64,000 nucleotides of DNA, from assembly GCA_022826965.1 (NCBI GenBank), contig JAJDTU010000001.1, forward strand, positions 310,001 through 374,000, read 5' to 3'. The DNA comes from Dehalococcoidia bacterium (GTDB taxonomy: Bacteria > Chloroflexota > Dehalococcoidia > Bin125). Below are positions 42,124-50,981 of the stretch, piece by piece; within the stretch, counting starts at the first letter, position 1; the number at the start of each line of letters is the position of its first letter. The notes beneath the pieces are model-generated. The model searched no databases. It worked only from the letters and a program-made list of their open reading frames with translations, and was not told where the DNA came from. A program made the position numbers and the translations under genes.

Positions 42124-43035
42124 ATGGTGTTCGGCAGCGGACGACGGGCGAAGATTGCGGCGTTGAACGCTGCATCCGAGGTCGTCGACACGTCGCGTGG
42201 ACCGGTCGAGTTCGCTCGCCACGGCGGGCCGCCCTATGTGCTGATCATGCACGGCACGCCGCAGGGACACAACGCGAGTTTCATCGGCGCACCGTTGGAG
42301 GAGGCGGGGTTCGGCACGATCACGCCGTCGCGGCCGGGATATCTGCGGACGCCGCTGGCGAGCGGGCGGACATTCGGTGAACAGGCCGACGCGGCGGCCG
42401 CGTTGCTTGATGCGCTGGAGATCGACGCGGTCGCTGTGTACGGGATCTCCGGCGGGGGACCGAGCAGCATCGAATTTGCTGCGCGCCATCCGGAACGGAC
42501 CAAGGCACTGATCCTCGAGGTTGCGATTTCGCAGCGATACACGCCGGCGGTCTCGGATCTGACCGTCGCGCTGACCATGAACTCGTTCGTGTTCTGGCTT
42601 CAGGGTCTGCTGATGCGATTCGCGCCGCGCTTCGCGGTCAGTCAGTTTGTCAGGATCGAGAGCACGCTTGACCCGGCCGATCAGTCGCGGATTGCAGACG
42701 ATGTGCTCGCCAGTCCGCGCAAGATGGAGCTGCTGCGGCTGTTGTCGGCCAATGCGCCGTTCGATCTATTGCGCTCTGGATTCGAGAACGACATGGAGCA
42801 GTTCGCCGCGATCGACCGGCTGCCGCTCGAGCGGGTGCGTTGTCCCGCGCTGATCGTGCACGGCACACACGACGGCGATGTCCCCTATCGTCACGCCGAG
42901 GAGGCGGCTTCTGCGATTGCCGGGGCGGAGCTGTTCACGGTGGCGAAGGGCTGGCATTTGCTCGCGCTGAGCGACGGCGACGACGCGTACAAGCGGGCGG
43001 AGGTTGACTTCCTCAAGGAGCACCTCCACGCATAA
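42124..43035 (+). CDS. Alpha/beta hydrolase
   Basis: A 303-residue hydrolase with oxyanion HGTPQGH (43-49), nucleophile elbow GISGGG (Ser109), Asp in VHGTHDGDVPY and His in AKGWHLLAL. A mid-protein helical cap (about 140-215) is visible. Substrate unknown. ATG 42124 follows a GGAGG-like site (ACGGGAGGCC). It stands 112 bp before the MFS exporter gene. Confidence 0.85.
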   Translation: MVFGSGRRAKIAALNAASEVVDTSRGPVEFARHGGPPYVLIMHGTPQGHNASFIGAPLEEAGFGTITPSRPGYLRTPLASGRTFGEQADAAAALLDALEIDAVAVYGISGGGPSSIEFAARHPERTKALILEVAISQRYTPAVSDLTVALTMNSFVFWLQGLLMRFAPRFAVSQFVRIESTLDPADQSRIADDVLASPRKMELLRLLSANAPFDLLRSGFENDMEQFAAIDRLPLERVRCPALIVHGTHDGDVPYRHAEEAASAIAGAELFTVAKGWHLLALSDGDDAYKRAEVDFLKEHLHA

Positions 43036-43147
43036 GGGTGGCAACCGCGTGCGGTCGAGTGCAACATCGGATCGGATCGCGGTTTTGATCTGGTGATATG
43101 TTCGACGCTGGTCTGGGCTTCGCCGAGACCGTGTCGTTGGACCCCTG

Positions 43148-44890
43148 ATGAGCCACGTCGACACCCACGCTCCGACAGCCGCCACGGTCGGCTTCGCGCT
43201 GCCGCATCGCACCAAGATGCTGATTCTCGGCAGCGCTGTCGTGGCGATGTTCCTCTCGGCAGTGCAGCATTCGATCGTCGCGACGGCGACGCCGGTGATC
43301 GCGGCGGACCTGGGCCGCTTCGATCTGATCGCGTTCATGGAGTCGGCCTTCATGGCGACGTCCATGCCTGCGGTGGCGATCGCGGGGCGGTTGTCGGATG
43401 TCTATGGTCGCAAGCCGTTCCTGCTCGGCGGACTGGTGATCTTCGCGGGCGCGACGGCGTTGGCCGGGATTGCCACCTCGATGGAGATGCTGATCGGATT
43501 TCGGGCGCTGCAGGGTATCGGCGGCGGGATCCTGATGGGCAACTCGTTCTCGATCTCGGGCGATCTGTTCCCGCCCGCCGAGCGAGCCAAGTACATGGGC
43601 ATCTTCGCGGCCGTGTTCGGAGTCGGCGGCCTGGTCGGGCCGCTGCTGGGTGGGCTGATCGTCGACGCGCTGAACTGGCGTTGGGTGTTCTGGTCGATCC
43701 TGCCGCTCGCGGCGCTGGCCTTCGCCTCGATCGCGTTCATCATGCCCTGGCTGCGTCCGCCGCCGCGCAAGGTGATCATCGACTGGCTGGGTATCGCGGC
43801 GATGCTGCTGATGTTGATGCCGGCGATGCTGGCGCTGGCCCTGGTTTCGACGGGGACCGCGTGGCTCGACCTGAAGACGCTGGCGCTGTTCGGGCTGTCG
43901 CTTGTCGGAGTACTTGCCTTCGCGGCTGCCGAGCGTGCCGCGAAAGAACCAATCTTGCCGGGGACGCTGTTCCGCGATCACACGTTCCGGGTGGCGGCGA
44001 TCGTGATGATGGCTACCGGCGGCGGTCTGTTCGGGGTGGCGTTCTTTCTCGCGTACTTCATGCAGGGAGTACTCGGTTACTCGCCGACGGCCTCGGGGTT
44101 GCTGTTGAGCACAGAGATCGTATCGATGGTGGTGATGGCCTCGCTCGCCGGGCAGGTCATGTCACGTACCGGTCGGTACAAGATCCTCGCGATCATCGCC
44201 AGTGTGGTGATCGCCGTCGGCGCCTGGTTGATGACGCAGCTCAGCGCCGAGTCGGGCGCCGTTGACGTGGTCTGGCGGCTGATGCTGTTCGGCAGCGGGC
44301 TGGGATTGCTCTTCCCGTCGGTGATGACCGCGGCGCAGAACGCGCTGCCTCAGAGAATGCTCGGCACAGTTTCGGGGGCGACGCAGTTCTTCCAGGAGAT
44401 CGGCGGGATCATCGGCGTGACCCTGATTGGCGCGCTGGTTACGGGGCGGCTGACGAGCGAACTGGCCGCACGGCTGCCCGCCGACCTGGCCGCGCACGCG
44501 GATCCGACGCAGCTTCTGAACGAGGAAGCCCGGGCGGGTCTGCTGGCGGAGATCGGCGAAGCTGGTGTGGTCCAGATCCTGACCACGCTGCCCGAGGCGC
44601 TGGCTGTCGCGATTACCAACAACTTCTGGATCTCGGTCGGCGTCGGCGCGATCTCATTGGTCGCCGTGTTGACCCTGCGAGAGAAGCGGCTGCGCACCGG
44701 CGAACACGACTTGCCCGAGGTGCCGGAAGGCGCGCTCGGACCGCTGCCTGACGCTGCGCCGATCGCCAACGGCGCCGGGGGGAACGGCACACTGCGTGTG
44801 GGCTGGGCGGACGATCCCGCACCGGTAGCCCGAATCCGGCCTCAACGTTCCGCTGTCGGCAATCGCGGCGCAGGCCAACGCAGGTTGTGA
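43148..44890 (+). CDS. MFS drug exporter, DHA2 (EmrB/QacA) family
   Basis: A 580-residue transporter with 14 predicted helices, as in DHA2 proteins. Motif A GRLSDVYGRKP (between helices 2 and 3), motif C GIFAAVFGVGGLVGPLLGG and the N-terminal LSAVQHSIVATATPVIAADLG pattern are present. Proton-coupled efflux of toxic compounds is the family role. C-terminal tail acidic and Gly-rich. Starts at ATG 43148 without a strong ribosome site. No TetR/MarR regulator gene is adjacent. Confidence 0.88.
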   Translation: MSHVDTHAPTAATVGFALPHRTKMLILGSAVVAMFLSAVQHSIVATATPVIAADLGRFDLIAFMESAFMATSMPAVAIAGRLSDVYGRKPFLLGGLVIFAGATALAGIATSMEMLIGFRALQGIGGGILMGNSFSISGDLFPPAERAKYMGIFAAVFGVGGLVGPLLGGLIVDALNWRWVFWSILPLAALAFASIAFIMPWLRPPPRKVIIDWLGIAAMLLMLMPAMLALALVSTGTAWLDLKTLALFGLSLVGVLAFAAAERAAKEPILPGTLFRDHTFRVAAIVMMATGGGLFGVAFFLAYFMQGVLGYSPTASGLLLSTEIVSMVVMASLAGQVMSRTGRYKILAIIASVVIAVGAWLMTQLSAESGAVDVVWRLMLFGSGLGLLFPSVMTAAQNALPQRMLGTVSGATQFFQEIGGIIGVTLIGALVTGRLTSELAARLPADLAAHADPTQLLNEEARAGLLAEIGEAGVVQILTTLPEALAVAITNNFWISVGVGAISLVAVLTLREKRLRTGEHDLPEVPEGALGPLPDAAPIANGAGGNGTLRVGWADDPAPVARIRPQRSAVGNRGAGQRRL

Positions 44891-44985
44891 CGCTGCGAAC
44901 CTCCATACAAACCGGTGGAGCAAGGGGCCTATTGGCTACATTGCGGGAGTCAAGCGATCAGATTTGGGAATGAGGGCTCGCACCG

Positions 44986-45870
44986 ATGGCAGAACGCACG
45001 AACGCTTTTCCCGAACTGCAACGCGACCTACGGTTCTTCCCCCTGGGCGTCAACGAGCCGACGCACCTGACGGCTGCACAGATCGAGCAGTACAACGAGA
45101 AGGGCTATGTCTTTCCGATCGATATCTTCTCGCAGTCGGAGATCGAGTCAATCCGCGGATACTTCGACGATCTGCTGCCCAGGGCGCTGGAGGCTGGCTG
45201 GAACAGCTACGAGCTGACCAACTGGCACAAGCACTGCCAGGGTGTGTGGGACATCGTCACGGACAGCCGGATTATCGACATCATGGAAGACATGCTGGGC
45301 GAAACGGTGATCCTGCGGCACAGTCATTTCTTCGCCAAACTGCCGGGCGACGGGATGCGGGTGAGTTGGCATCAGGACGCGTCGTACTGGCCGTTGACAC
45401 CGAGCAAGGTCGTCTCGGCCTGGTTGGCGATCGACGACTCGGATGTCGGGAACGGGGCGATGCAGGTGATTCCCGGGTCACACCTCAACGCGCAGGTGGG
45501 ATTCCGGGACAGCACGGCCGAGGAACACAACGTGCTCAACCAGACCGTCGACAACCCCGAGGATTACGGTGACCCGCCGGTCGCGCTGGAGTTGAAGGCC
45601 GGGCAGATTTCATTGCACAGCGACTGGGCACTGCACGGCTCGGACCCGAACGAGTCGAACCGCCGGCGCTGCGGCCTGGCGATGCGCTATCTGTCGAAGG
45701 ATGTGCGCGCGTACAACGGCTGGAACGAGAACTCGATCATCTGCCGAGGGTCGGAGCCGACCGGCCACTGGGTCCATCATCCGCGCCCGGACGGGGAGCT
45801 GATTCCGGTCAAGGAAGGCGTCGAGGACCCGACCTCCGTGAGCTTTGAGCTGCGCAACGGCGACGACTAA
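44986..45870 (+). CDS. Phytanoyl-CoA dioxygenase (PhyH) family protein
   Basis: A 294-residue Fe(II)/2-oxoglutarate oxygenase: HxD in SWHQDASYWPLTP (His about 129, Asp 131), distal His in SDWALHGSDPNESNRRR, and the Arg for 2-oxoglutarate in RRRCGLAMRYLS. N-terminal NEKGYVFPIDIFSQSEIESIRGYFDDLL is family-typical. Likely hydroxylates an organic substrate next to a carbonyl or in a small metabolite. Convergent with the Gfo/Idh/MocA gene, overlapping by 4 bp. Confidence 0.88.
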   Translation: MAERTNAFPELQRDLRFFPLGVNEPTHLTAAQIEQYNEKGYVFPIDIFSQSEIESIRGYFDDLLPRALEAGWNSYELTNWHKHCQGVWDIVTDSRIIDIMEDMLGETVILRHSHFFAKLPGDGMRVSWHQDASYWPLTPSKVVSAWLAIDDSDVGNGAMQVIPGSHLNAQVGFRDSTAEEHNVLNQTVDNPEDYGDPPVALELKAGQISLHSDWALHGSDPNESNRRRCGLAMRYLSKDVRAYNGWNENSIICRGSEPTGHWVHHPRPDGELIPVKEGVEDPTSVSFELRNGDD

Positions 45871-46970
45871 GCGAGTCGGACGATCCGGCCGGTCGCGTTT
45901 GATTCCCGCATCGCCTCGATCGCGATCTGGGATTGCAGTCCGTCCTGGAAGTTCGGTGACGGTGACCGGCCGCTGTCGATGCCCTCGGCGAACGCGTCGA
46001 TCAGCCGTGCCGAGGTGGTGATGGCTCCACCGGCGGCGAATGCCGGCTGATCGACCGGAGGCTCGACGGGACTCATACCGTCCTCGCCGGATCGGCCGAG
46101 GAAGACTTCGCCGTCCGACAGCATCATGCCCGGCGATGTCGCCAAGATGGTTCCGTCAGAACCGGCGATGACGATGCGCATGCCCTGGGGCGGGTTGGTG
46201 ACCCATGACATCGAGAGGGTTGCGATGGCGCCGTTGGCGAATTCGAAGGTGGCGCTGATGTGGTCCTCGCTGGTGAACTGTGGATCCAACTCCTGCTCGG
46301 GAAAGGAGTCCATTCGCGCAGAGACCGCGGCCAGTTCGCCGAACCACTGGCGGAGGCGATCGATGGCGTGCGACCCGAGCTCGTTGACGAGCCCGCCGCC
46401 GTGCGCGGGGTCGAGCCGCCAGGGACGTTGGAACTCGAGCATCGGGTTTGTGGTTTGCAGGTCGTGGCTAACGTGGCGGACGTCGCCGATTTCGCCATCG
46501 GCGATCAGGCGTTGAATCTGCTGACGCAGCGGCGCGAAGCGGAACTCGTAGTTGACCATTGCGGTGAGACCCGATGCTTCGGCTGCCTGGAGCATCGCTT
46601 CGGCATCGGGGATGTTGGTCGCGAAGGGCTTGTCGCAGAGCACGTGCTTGCCGGCGTCGAAGGCGGCTCGACAGAGGTCGAGGTGCATATGTGGCGGCGT
46701 GTGGATTGCGAGCGCGTCGATCTCGGGTCGCTCGATGAGCGCCTGCGCATCTCCCGTGGCGTAGGGAATCTGCAGCCGCTCGGCGAAGTGGGCGGCACGG
46801 TCAGGCCGGCGGCTCCAGAGGCCGGCCACTTCCCAGCCGGCTTCGCGGAAGGCGGGCACGGAGACGCGCGTGCCCCAGCCCGTCCCGAATATCCCGACTC
46901 GACGTGTGGAACCTACAGGCATCGGTGTTTGCGGCCGCCAATCGGCGCGAGTATAGGGCGGCTGCGGCAC
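45867..46970 (-). CDS. Gfo/Idh/MocA family oxidoreductase
   Basis: A 367-residue NAD(P)-dependent dehydrogenase. The Rossmann motif RRVGIFGTGWGTRV (about 23-36), IDALAIHTPPHMHLDLCRAAFDAGKHVLCDKPFA (family HxxH and usually EKP, here DKP) and the C-terminal domain with GGGLVNELGSHAIDRLRQWFG (catalytic His) are clear. Typical substrates are sugars or inositol derivatives. GTG start at 46970 follows GGAG; ATG 46922 is the alternative. Confidence 0.88.
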   Translation of the reverse strand: MPQPPYTRADWRPQTPMPVGSTRRVGIFGTGWGTRVSVPAFREAGWEVAGLWSRRPDRAAHFAERLQIPYATGDAQALIERPEIDALAIHTPPHMHLDLCRAAFDAGKHVLCDKPFATNIPDAEAMLQAAEASGLTAMVNYEFRFAPLRQQIQRLIADGEIGDVRHVSHDLQTTNPMLEFQRPWRLDPAHGGGLVNELGSHAIDRLRQWFGELAAVSARMDSFPEQELDPQFTSEDHISATFEFANGAIATLSMSWVTNPPQGMRIVIAGSDGTILATSPGMMLSDGEVFLGRSGEDGMSPVEPPVDQPAFAAGGAITTSARLIDAFAEGIDSGRSPSPNFQDGLQSQIAIEAMRESNATGRIVRLA

Positions 46971-47037
46971 CGGAGTCTCCGGGCCGCCGAGAACGTTAGT
47001 CTCGGATGGCGCGAAGAGCGTCTAGGAGGAGCCGAAC

Positions 47038-48654
47038 ATGGAACTGCTGTTCACCGGTGGACGAGTGCTGACGATCGATGCCATGGATCGGATCGCCTCC
47101 GGCGTCGCCGTGCGCGATGGACGGATCGTGGCGGTCGGCGACAGCGCTGAGGCTCGCAACGCGGTCGGCCCCGATGCAACTCACGTCGATCTGAGGGGGC
47201 GGTCGCTGGTTCCGGGGTTCTGCGATCCGCACAACCACTTCTCGATGACGACGTTTGAGCCGCGATCGGTCGACTGCCGCCGGCCGCCGCTGGCGAACAA
47301 GGCTGCGGTGCTCGACGCGCTCGCGGCGGCGGCTTCGGGCAGCCCGGAGGGTCAGTGGATCTGGGGACTCGGGTTCTCGCAGACCGAACCCGGCGTTGTG
47401 AGCGACGACGTGCTGTTCCGGCACGAGCTGGACGAGGTCGCGCCGCACAATCCGGTCTGCGTGATGGATTCGTCGTATCACGCCTGCTACGCGAACTCGG
47501 CGGCGCTGGCTCTGGTGGGCATTGATCGCGACACGCCCGATCCGCGGGGTGGGAACATTCTTCATGACGACAGCGGGGAGCCGAACGGCGTGCTCTGGGA
47601 GCGTGCGATGGACCCGGTTCATCATGCGACGATGCGCTCGTACATCGACACGTTCGGGCCCGACGTGGTGGCGGGACTAGTGGAACAGAACTCGTTGCGT
47701 CACCTTTCGCACGGGATCACGAGCGTGGGAGATGCGCTGGTGATGCCCGAGAGCGCGGAGATCTATCGGCTGACGGACGAGCGCGGCCAGTTGCCGATCG
47801 CCATTCACCAGATGCGCGGCGGTCCCGGATTCTTCGCGGCACCGGAGGACGCCGCTGGCGGCGCGTACATGGAAGACGACGTCTCGGACCGTCTACGCGG
47901 CGGGATTGTCAAGATCTTCATGGATCCGGTCTGGCCCTCTCCGGCGATGGAGCTCTGCCATCCCGACGGTACGACCGAGCCCGTGGGCGAGCCCTACTAC
48001 GGGCAGGAAGAGGTCGATCACCTCGTACTCGATGCGGCGTCGCGCGGACTGCAGGTGGCGATTCACTGTATTGGAAACCGGGCGGTCGAACAGGGGTTGA
48101 ACGCATTCGAGCGGGCGCTGCGAGAGACGCCGGGGGACGATCGCCGCTTCCGGATTGAACACTTCATGTTCGCGACGAATGAGCAGATCGAGCGTGCCCA
48201 GTCACTTGGCGTGATGATCTCGCATCAGCCACCGTTCCTGCATCTGATTGGCGACTACTTCGAGCAGATGACCGCACAGCCCGGGATTGACTCGGTCCCG
48301 ATGCCATATCGGTCCATGTTGGATGCCGGAGTCCACGTCGCATCGGGGTCCGATTTCCCCTGCGCGCCGGTGCCCCCGTTGCTCGGGCTGTATGGACTGA
48401 CAACGCGAACATCGCACGACGGCACGGTGATCGCGGCCGATCAGGCGATCTCAGCGCTCGATGCGCTGCGCACCTACACGTTGAACTCGGCCGCAGCGAT
48501 GTTCCGTGAGCACGAAGTGGGATCGATCGAGGTCGGCAAGCACGCGGATATGGTCGTGCTGAGCCACGATCCGACGCTGGTCGACTCGACTTACATCCGG
48601 GAGATCGTTGTGCAGCAGACCTACGTCGATGGGGAACTGCTGTATTCGGTGTAG
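47038..48654 (+). CDS. YtcJ-type amidohydrolase, paralog A
   Basis: A 538-residue amidohydrolase (TIM barrel plus small beta domain). Start MELLFTGGRVLTIDAMDRIASG, metal site HNH (65-67) in FCDPHNHFSM, then AIHCIGNRAVEQ, FRIEHFMFATNEQIERA and SGSDFPCAP (Asp metal ligand). ATG follows AGGAGGA, a strong site. Closely resembles the gene at 50982 (long identical blocks such as DPHNHFSMTTFEPRSVDCR). Substrate unknown; YtcJ-like enzymes act on aryl or cyclic amides. Confidence 0.88.
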   Translation: MELLFTGGRVLTIDAMDRIASGVAVRDGRIVAVGDSAEARNAVGPDATHVDLRGRSLVPGFCDPHNHFSMTTFEPRSVDCRRPPLANKAAVLDALAAAASGSPEGQWIWGLGFSQTEPGVVSDDVLFRHELDEVAPHNPVCVMDSSYHACYANSAALALVGIDRDTPDPRGGNILHDDSGEPNGVLWERAMDPVHHATMRSYIDTFGPDVVAGLVEQNSLRHLSHGITSVGDALVMPESAEIYRLTDERGQLPIAIHQMRGGPGFFAAPEDAAGGAYMEDDVSDRLRGGIVKIFMDPVWPSPAMELCHPDGTTEPVGEPYYGQEEVDHLVLDAASRGLQVAIHCIGNRAVEQGLNAFERALRETPGDDRRFRIEHFMFATNEQIERAQSLGVMISHQPPFLHLIGDYFEQMTAQPGIDSVPMPYRSMLDAGVHVASGSDFPCAPVPPLLGLYGLTTRTSHDGTVIAADQAISALDALRTYTLNSAAAMFREHEVGSIEVGKHADMVVLSHDPTLVDSTYIREIVVQQTYVDGELLYSV

Positions 48655-48726
48655 TCGCCAGGGACCTGCCGATCAGAGCGCAGTCTGCGCGTGTTGCGAG
48701 GCTGCCGTCTGGTGACTGGGCCCGTC

Positions 48727-49020
48727 TCAGGTGTTGTAGCCCTCGAGCACGAGCACCTTCGAACGGAGGGCTCGCTGGCGGAGCTCCTGAAGCGCTGTGT
48801 AGTCGCTTGAGCGAACGAACTCGCGGGCGCCGTCGTCGTTGTCGAAGGCCATGACCACGATCCGTTGCGGGGTCCAATCGCCCTCAATGACGTCAATATT
48901 GCCGCCGCGCACCAGGAAAGTGCCTCCGTTGGAGGTGACGGCATCGTAGATCTTGGCTGCGAACTCGGAGAACGCCTCCTCGTCCAATACTTCGGTGTCA
49001 ATGACGACGTAACTGCTCAT
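48727..49020 (-). CDS. DUF1330 family protein
   Basis: A 97-residue protein with the DUF1330 ferredoxin-like pattern: VVIDTEVLDEEAFSEFAAKI, FLVRGGNIDVIEGDWTPQRIVVMAFDNDDGAREF and DYTALQELRQRAL. Usually small dimeric enzymes or stress proteins of unclear function. ATG 49020, separate from the following permease gene. Confidence 0.75.
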   Translation of the reverse strand: MSSYVVIDTEVLDEEAFSEFAAKIYDAVTSNGGTFLVRGGNIDVIEGDWTPQRIVVMAFDNDDGAREFVRSSDYTALQELRQRALRSKVLVLEGYNT

Positions 49021-49095
49021 TGTCGCGAGCCCTCTCTCTTTGCATTCGTGAGTCTACTGCGCGGTCTATCGACACATGTATCGAAAGCGTGTCGA

Positions 49096-50838
49096 TCAGC
49101 CCCGCGAGCCCTCGATTTCGACGGTGACAATGTCGATACCGTAGTACTTGCGGTGTCGCACAGACGAGGCGTAGAAACGCAACAGGCGGAACGAGATATC
49201 GCCCACATCCGGCTCCTCGGCCTGCTCGCTCAGATAGGCGACTCGGTCCTCAAGGTTCTCCTCGGAGAACAGCGCCAGGAACTCCAGCTCGACCGAGCCG
49301 ATGCCGGGTCGCGCGATCAGCACCAGTCGGGGCGGCTCGTCCGATTCGTAGTCGTCGCGCAGATTCAGCATGGCGGAGAGGGTTTCCTCGCCGGCCGCGT
49401 GCAGTCGGTCGATTGATTCCGTGTCCCAACGCAAATCGGCGCCGAGCTTGCGCAGGAACGCCTCGATGTCGGGCAAGGCTGAGACGTCCAGTTCGGTCTC
49501 CAATCGCCGAGGCCGAGGACGGGAACCAGCCAGCTCGAGAACGATGGTCAGCAGGACCGCAGCGGAGACGCCGAAGACCACGCCGTTGCCGAGGGTGGCT
49601 CCCCAGGTTCCGCCGATCACGTCGGCCAGGATGTTCTGGCTCTGCAGGCCGACCGCGATCGCGAGCGAGGTCCCGACAATCGCGGCTCGCTGCCGGTTTA
49701 GCCCTTCGCGCATGACCGCGCGCATGCCTTCGACAAAGAGCAGACCCATGATGACCATCAAGAGGGCCCCGCTGACCGGTCGCGGAATCGTGAGCAGCAA
49801 GGCAACGACCTTGGGCAGCAGCGCCGCCACGACCAGGAGCGCGCCCATGGTGACACCGACACGGCGAGCGGCGACACCAGTGAACTCGATGAGCGAAATC
49901 GTGGTGGGCAGATAGGCGATCGTTGGCGGCGTGCCTGCAAGCCCGGAGAGGAAGATGGCGATTCCACCGACGTTCAGCGTTCGCTGCACGCCGCGGAAGT
50001 CGATGCTGCGCTGTTCCCGTCTGGAGGCTTGTTGAATCGCCGCTCCCTCGCTGCTGGAACGGACCGCGACCACAGCGCTGACCACGAGGAAGACGAGCAG
50101 CAGCGCCCAGAAGTCTTGATCCAGGACCGAGCCGAACCCGGGCCAGCCCGAGACGCTCGGGAGATCGAACCAGGGCGCGTCGAGCACTCGCTGGATGTCG
50201 TACACACCGAGCGGTATTGCGATGACGCAGCCCGCAACGAGCGAGATCGGCAGGGCCCAGAGGCTCCAAAGGCCGGTCCCGAGCAACCTCAGCAACGCCG
50301 TGATGGTCAGCGTCGCCAGTCCGACTACGGGGCCGGCAGCGTCGCCAACGCCGGCGGGAACGTCATCCAGACGGCCAAGCGCGATCGGCATCGCGGAGAG
50401 GGCGATCATCATGAAGGCGACGCCGGAGACGACCGGAGTGATCAGTCTGCGTAGCTGGGCGAGTCGAGCGGCCACCACGAACTGAATCAGCGAGGACGCG
50501 ATTACCAGGCTCGACATTAGTGCGAGGCCGCCTTGCTCGACGGCCAGGACGCAGGCCGCCAGAAACGGCACGCCCGATCCCATCAGCAGGATGTGTCCCG
50601 GTCCCAGGCGGCCGATCCTTGATGCGTGCAGCCCGGTGGAGATTCCGGCAATTAGCAGTGCGCCGACGATGGCCCAGGTCATGTAGCTGCCGTCGTCGTT
50701 GAAGGCCGCCGAGAAGATGACCACGAATGTGACCACGTTGGAGACGATCAGGACCATGCCCTGGAATGCGACGTTGAGCGTCAGGAGCGGCGGGACCGGC
50801 TCTTCGGGTTCGTAACGAATATGGTCGTTGGTCGCCAT
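49096..50838 (-). CDS. NCS2-like purine/xanthine permease with C-terminal kinase-like domain
   Basis: A 580-residue protein. The first 430 or so residues form about 12-13 helices and look like the nucleobase:cation symporter-2 fold, with features such as RLGPGHILLMGSGVPFLAACV, ITPVVSGVAFMMIALSAMPIALG and GLAGTPPTIAYLPTTISLIEFTGVAARRVGV. From about residue 440 comes a soluble domain with ALPDIEAFLRKLGADLRWDTESIDRLHAAGEETLSAML, reminiscent of an RsbW-type HATPase but lacking an obvious G-box set. ATG 50838 is chosen over an upstream in-frame ATG (50877) because the family N-terminus follows it. Flanked by two amidohydrolase paralogs. Confidence 0.75.
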   Translation of the reverse strand: MATNDHIRYEPEEPVPPLLTLNVAFQGMVLIVSNVVTFVVIFSAAFNDDGSYMTWAIVGALLIAGISTGLHASRIGRLGPGHILLMGSGVPFLAACVLAVEQGGLALMSSLVIASSLIQFVVAARLAQLRRLITPVVSGVAFMMIALSAMPIALGRLDDVPAGVGDAAGPVVGLATLTITALLRLLGTGLWSLWALPISLVAGCVIAIPLGVYDIQRVLDAPWFDLPSVSGWPGFGSVLDQDFWALLLVFLVVSAVVAVRSSSEGAAIQQASRREQRSIDFRGVQRTLNVGGIAIFLSGLAGTPPTIAYLPTTISLIEFTGVAARRVGVTMGALLVVAALLPKVVALLLTIPRPVSGALLMVIMGLLFVEGMRAVMREGLNRQRAAIVGTSLAIAVGLQSQNILADVIGGTWGATLGNGVVFGVSAAVLLTIVLELAGSRPRPRRLETELDVSALPDIEAFLRKLGADLRWDTESIDRLHAAGEETLSAMLNLRDDYESDEPPRLVLIARPGIGSVELEFLALFSEENLEDRVAYLSEQAEEPDVGDISFRLLRFYASSVRHRKYYGIDIVTVEIEGSRG

Positions 50839-50981
50839 CCTGCTCCGCTTGGTTCGTGCAGCGTCTGCGCCCGCCACAGGCTACGGCTTTGCACGGCGGG
50901 ATGACCGGCGCGCTTGCCGCCGTCTCCGGGCGAGTCGTTAGTCTCTGACCGATTGAGCATGCAGGCGGGGAGGGAACCGAG

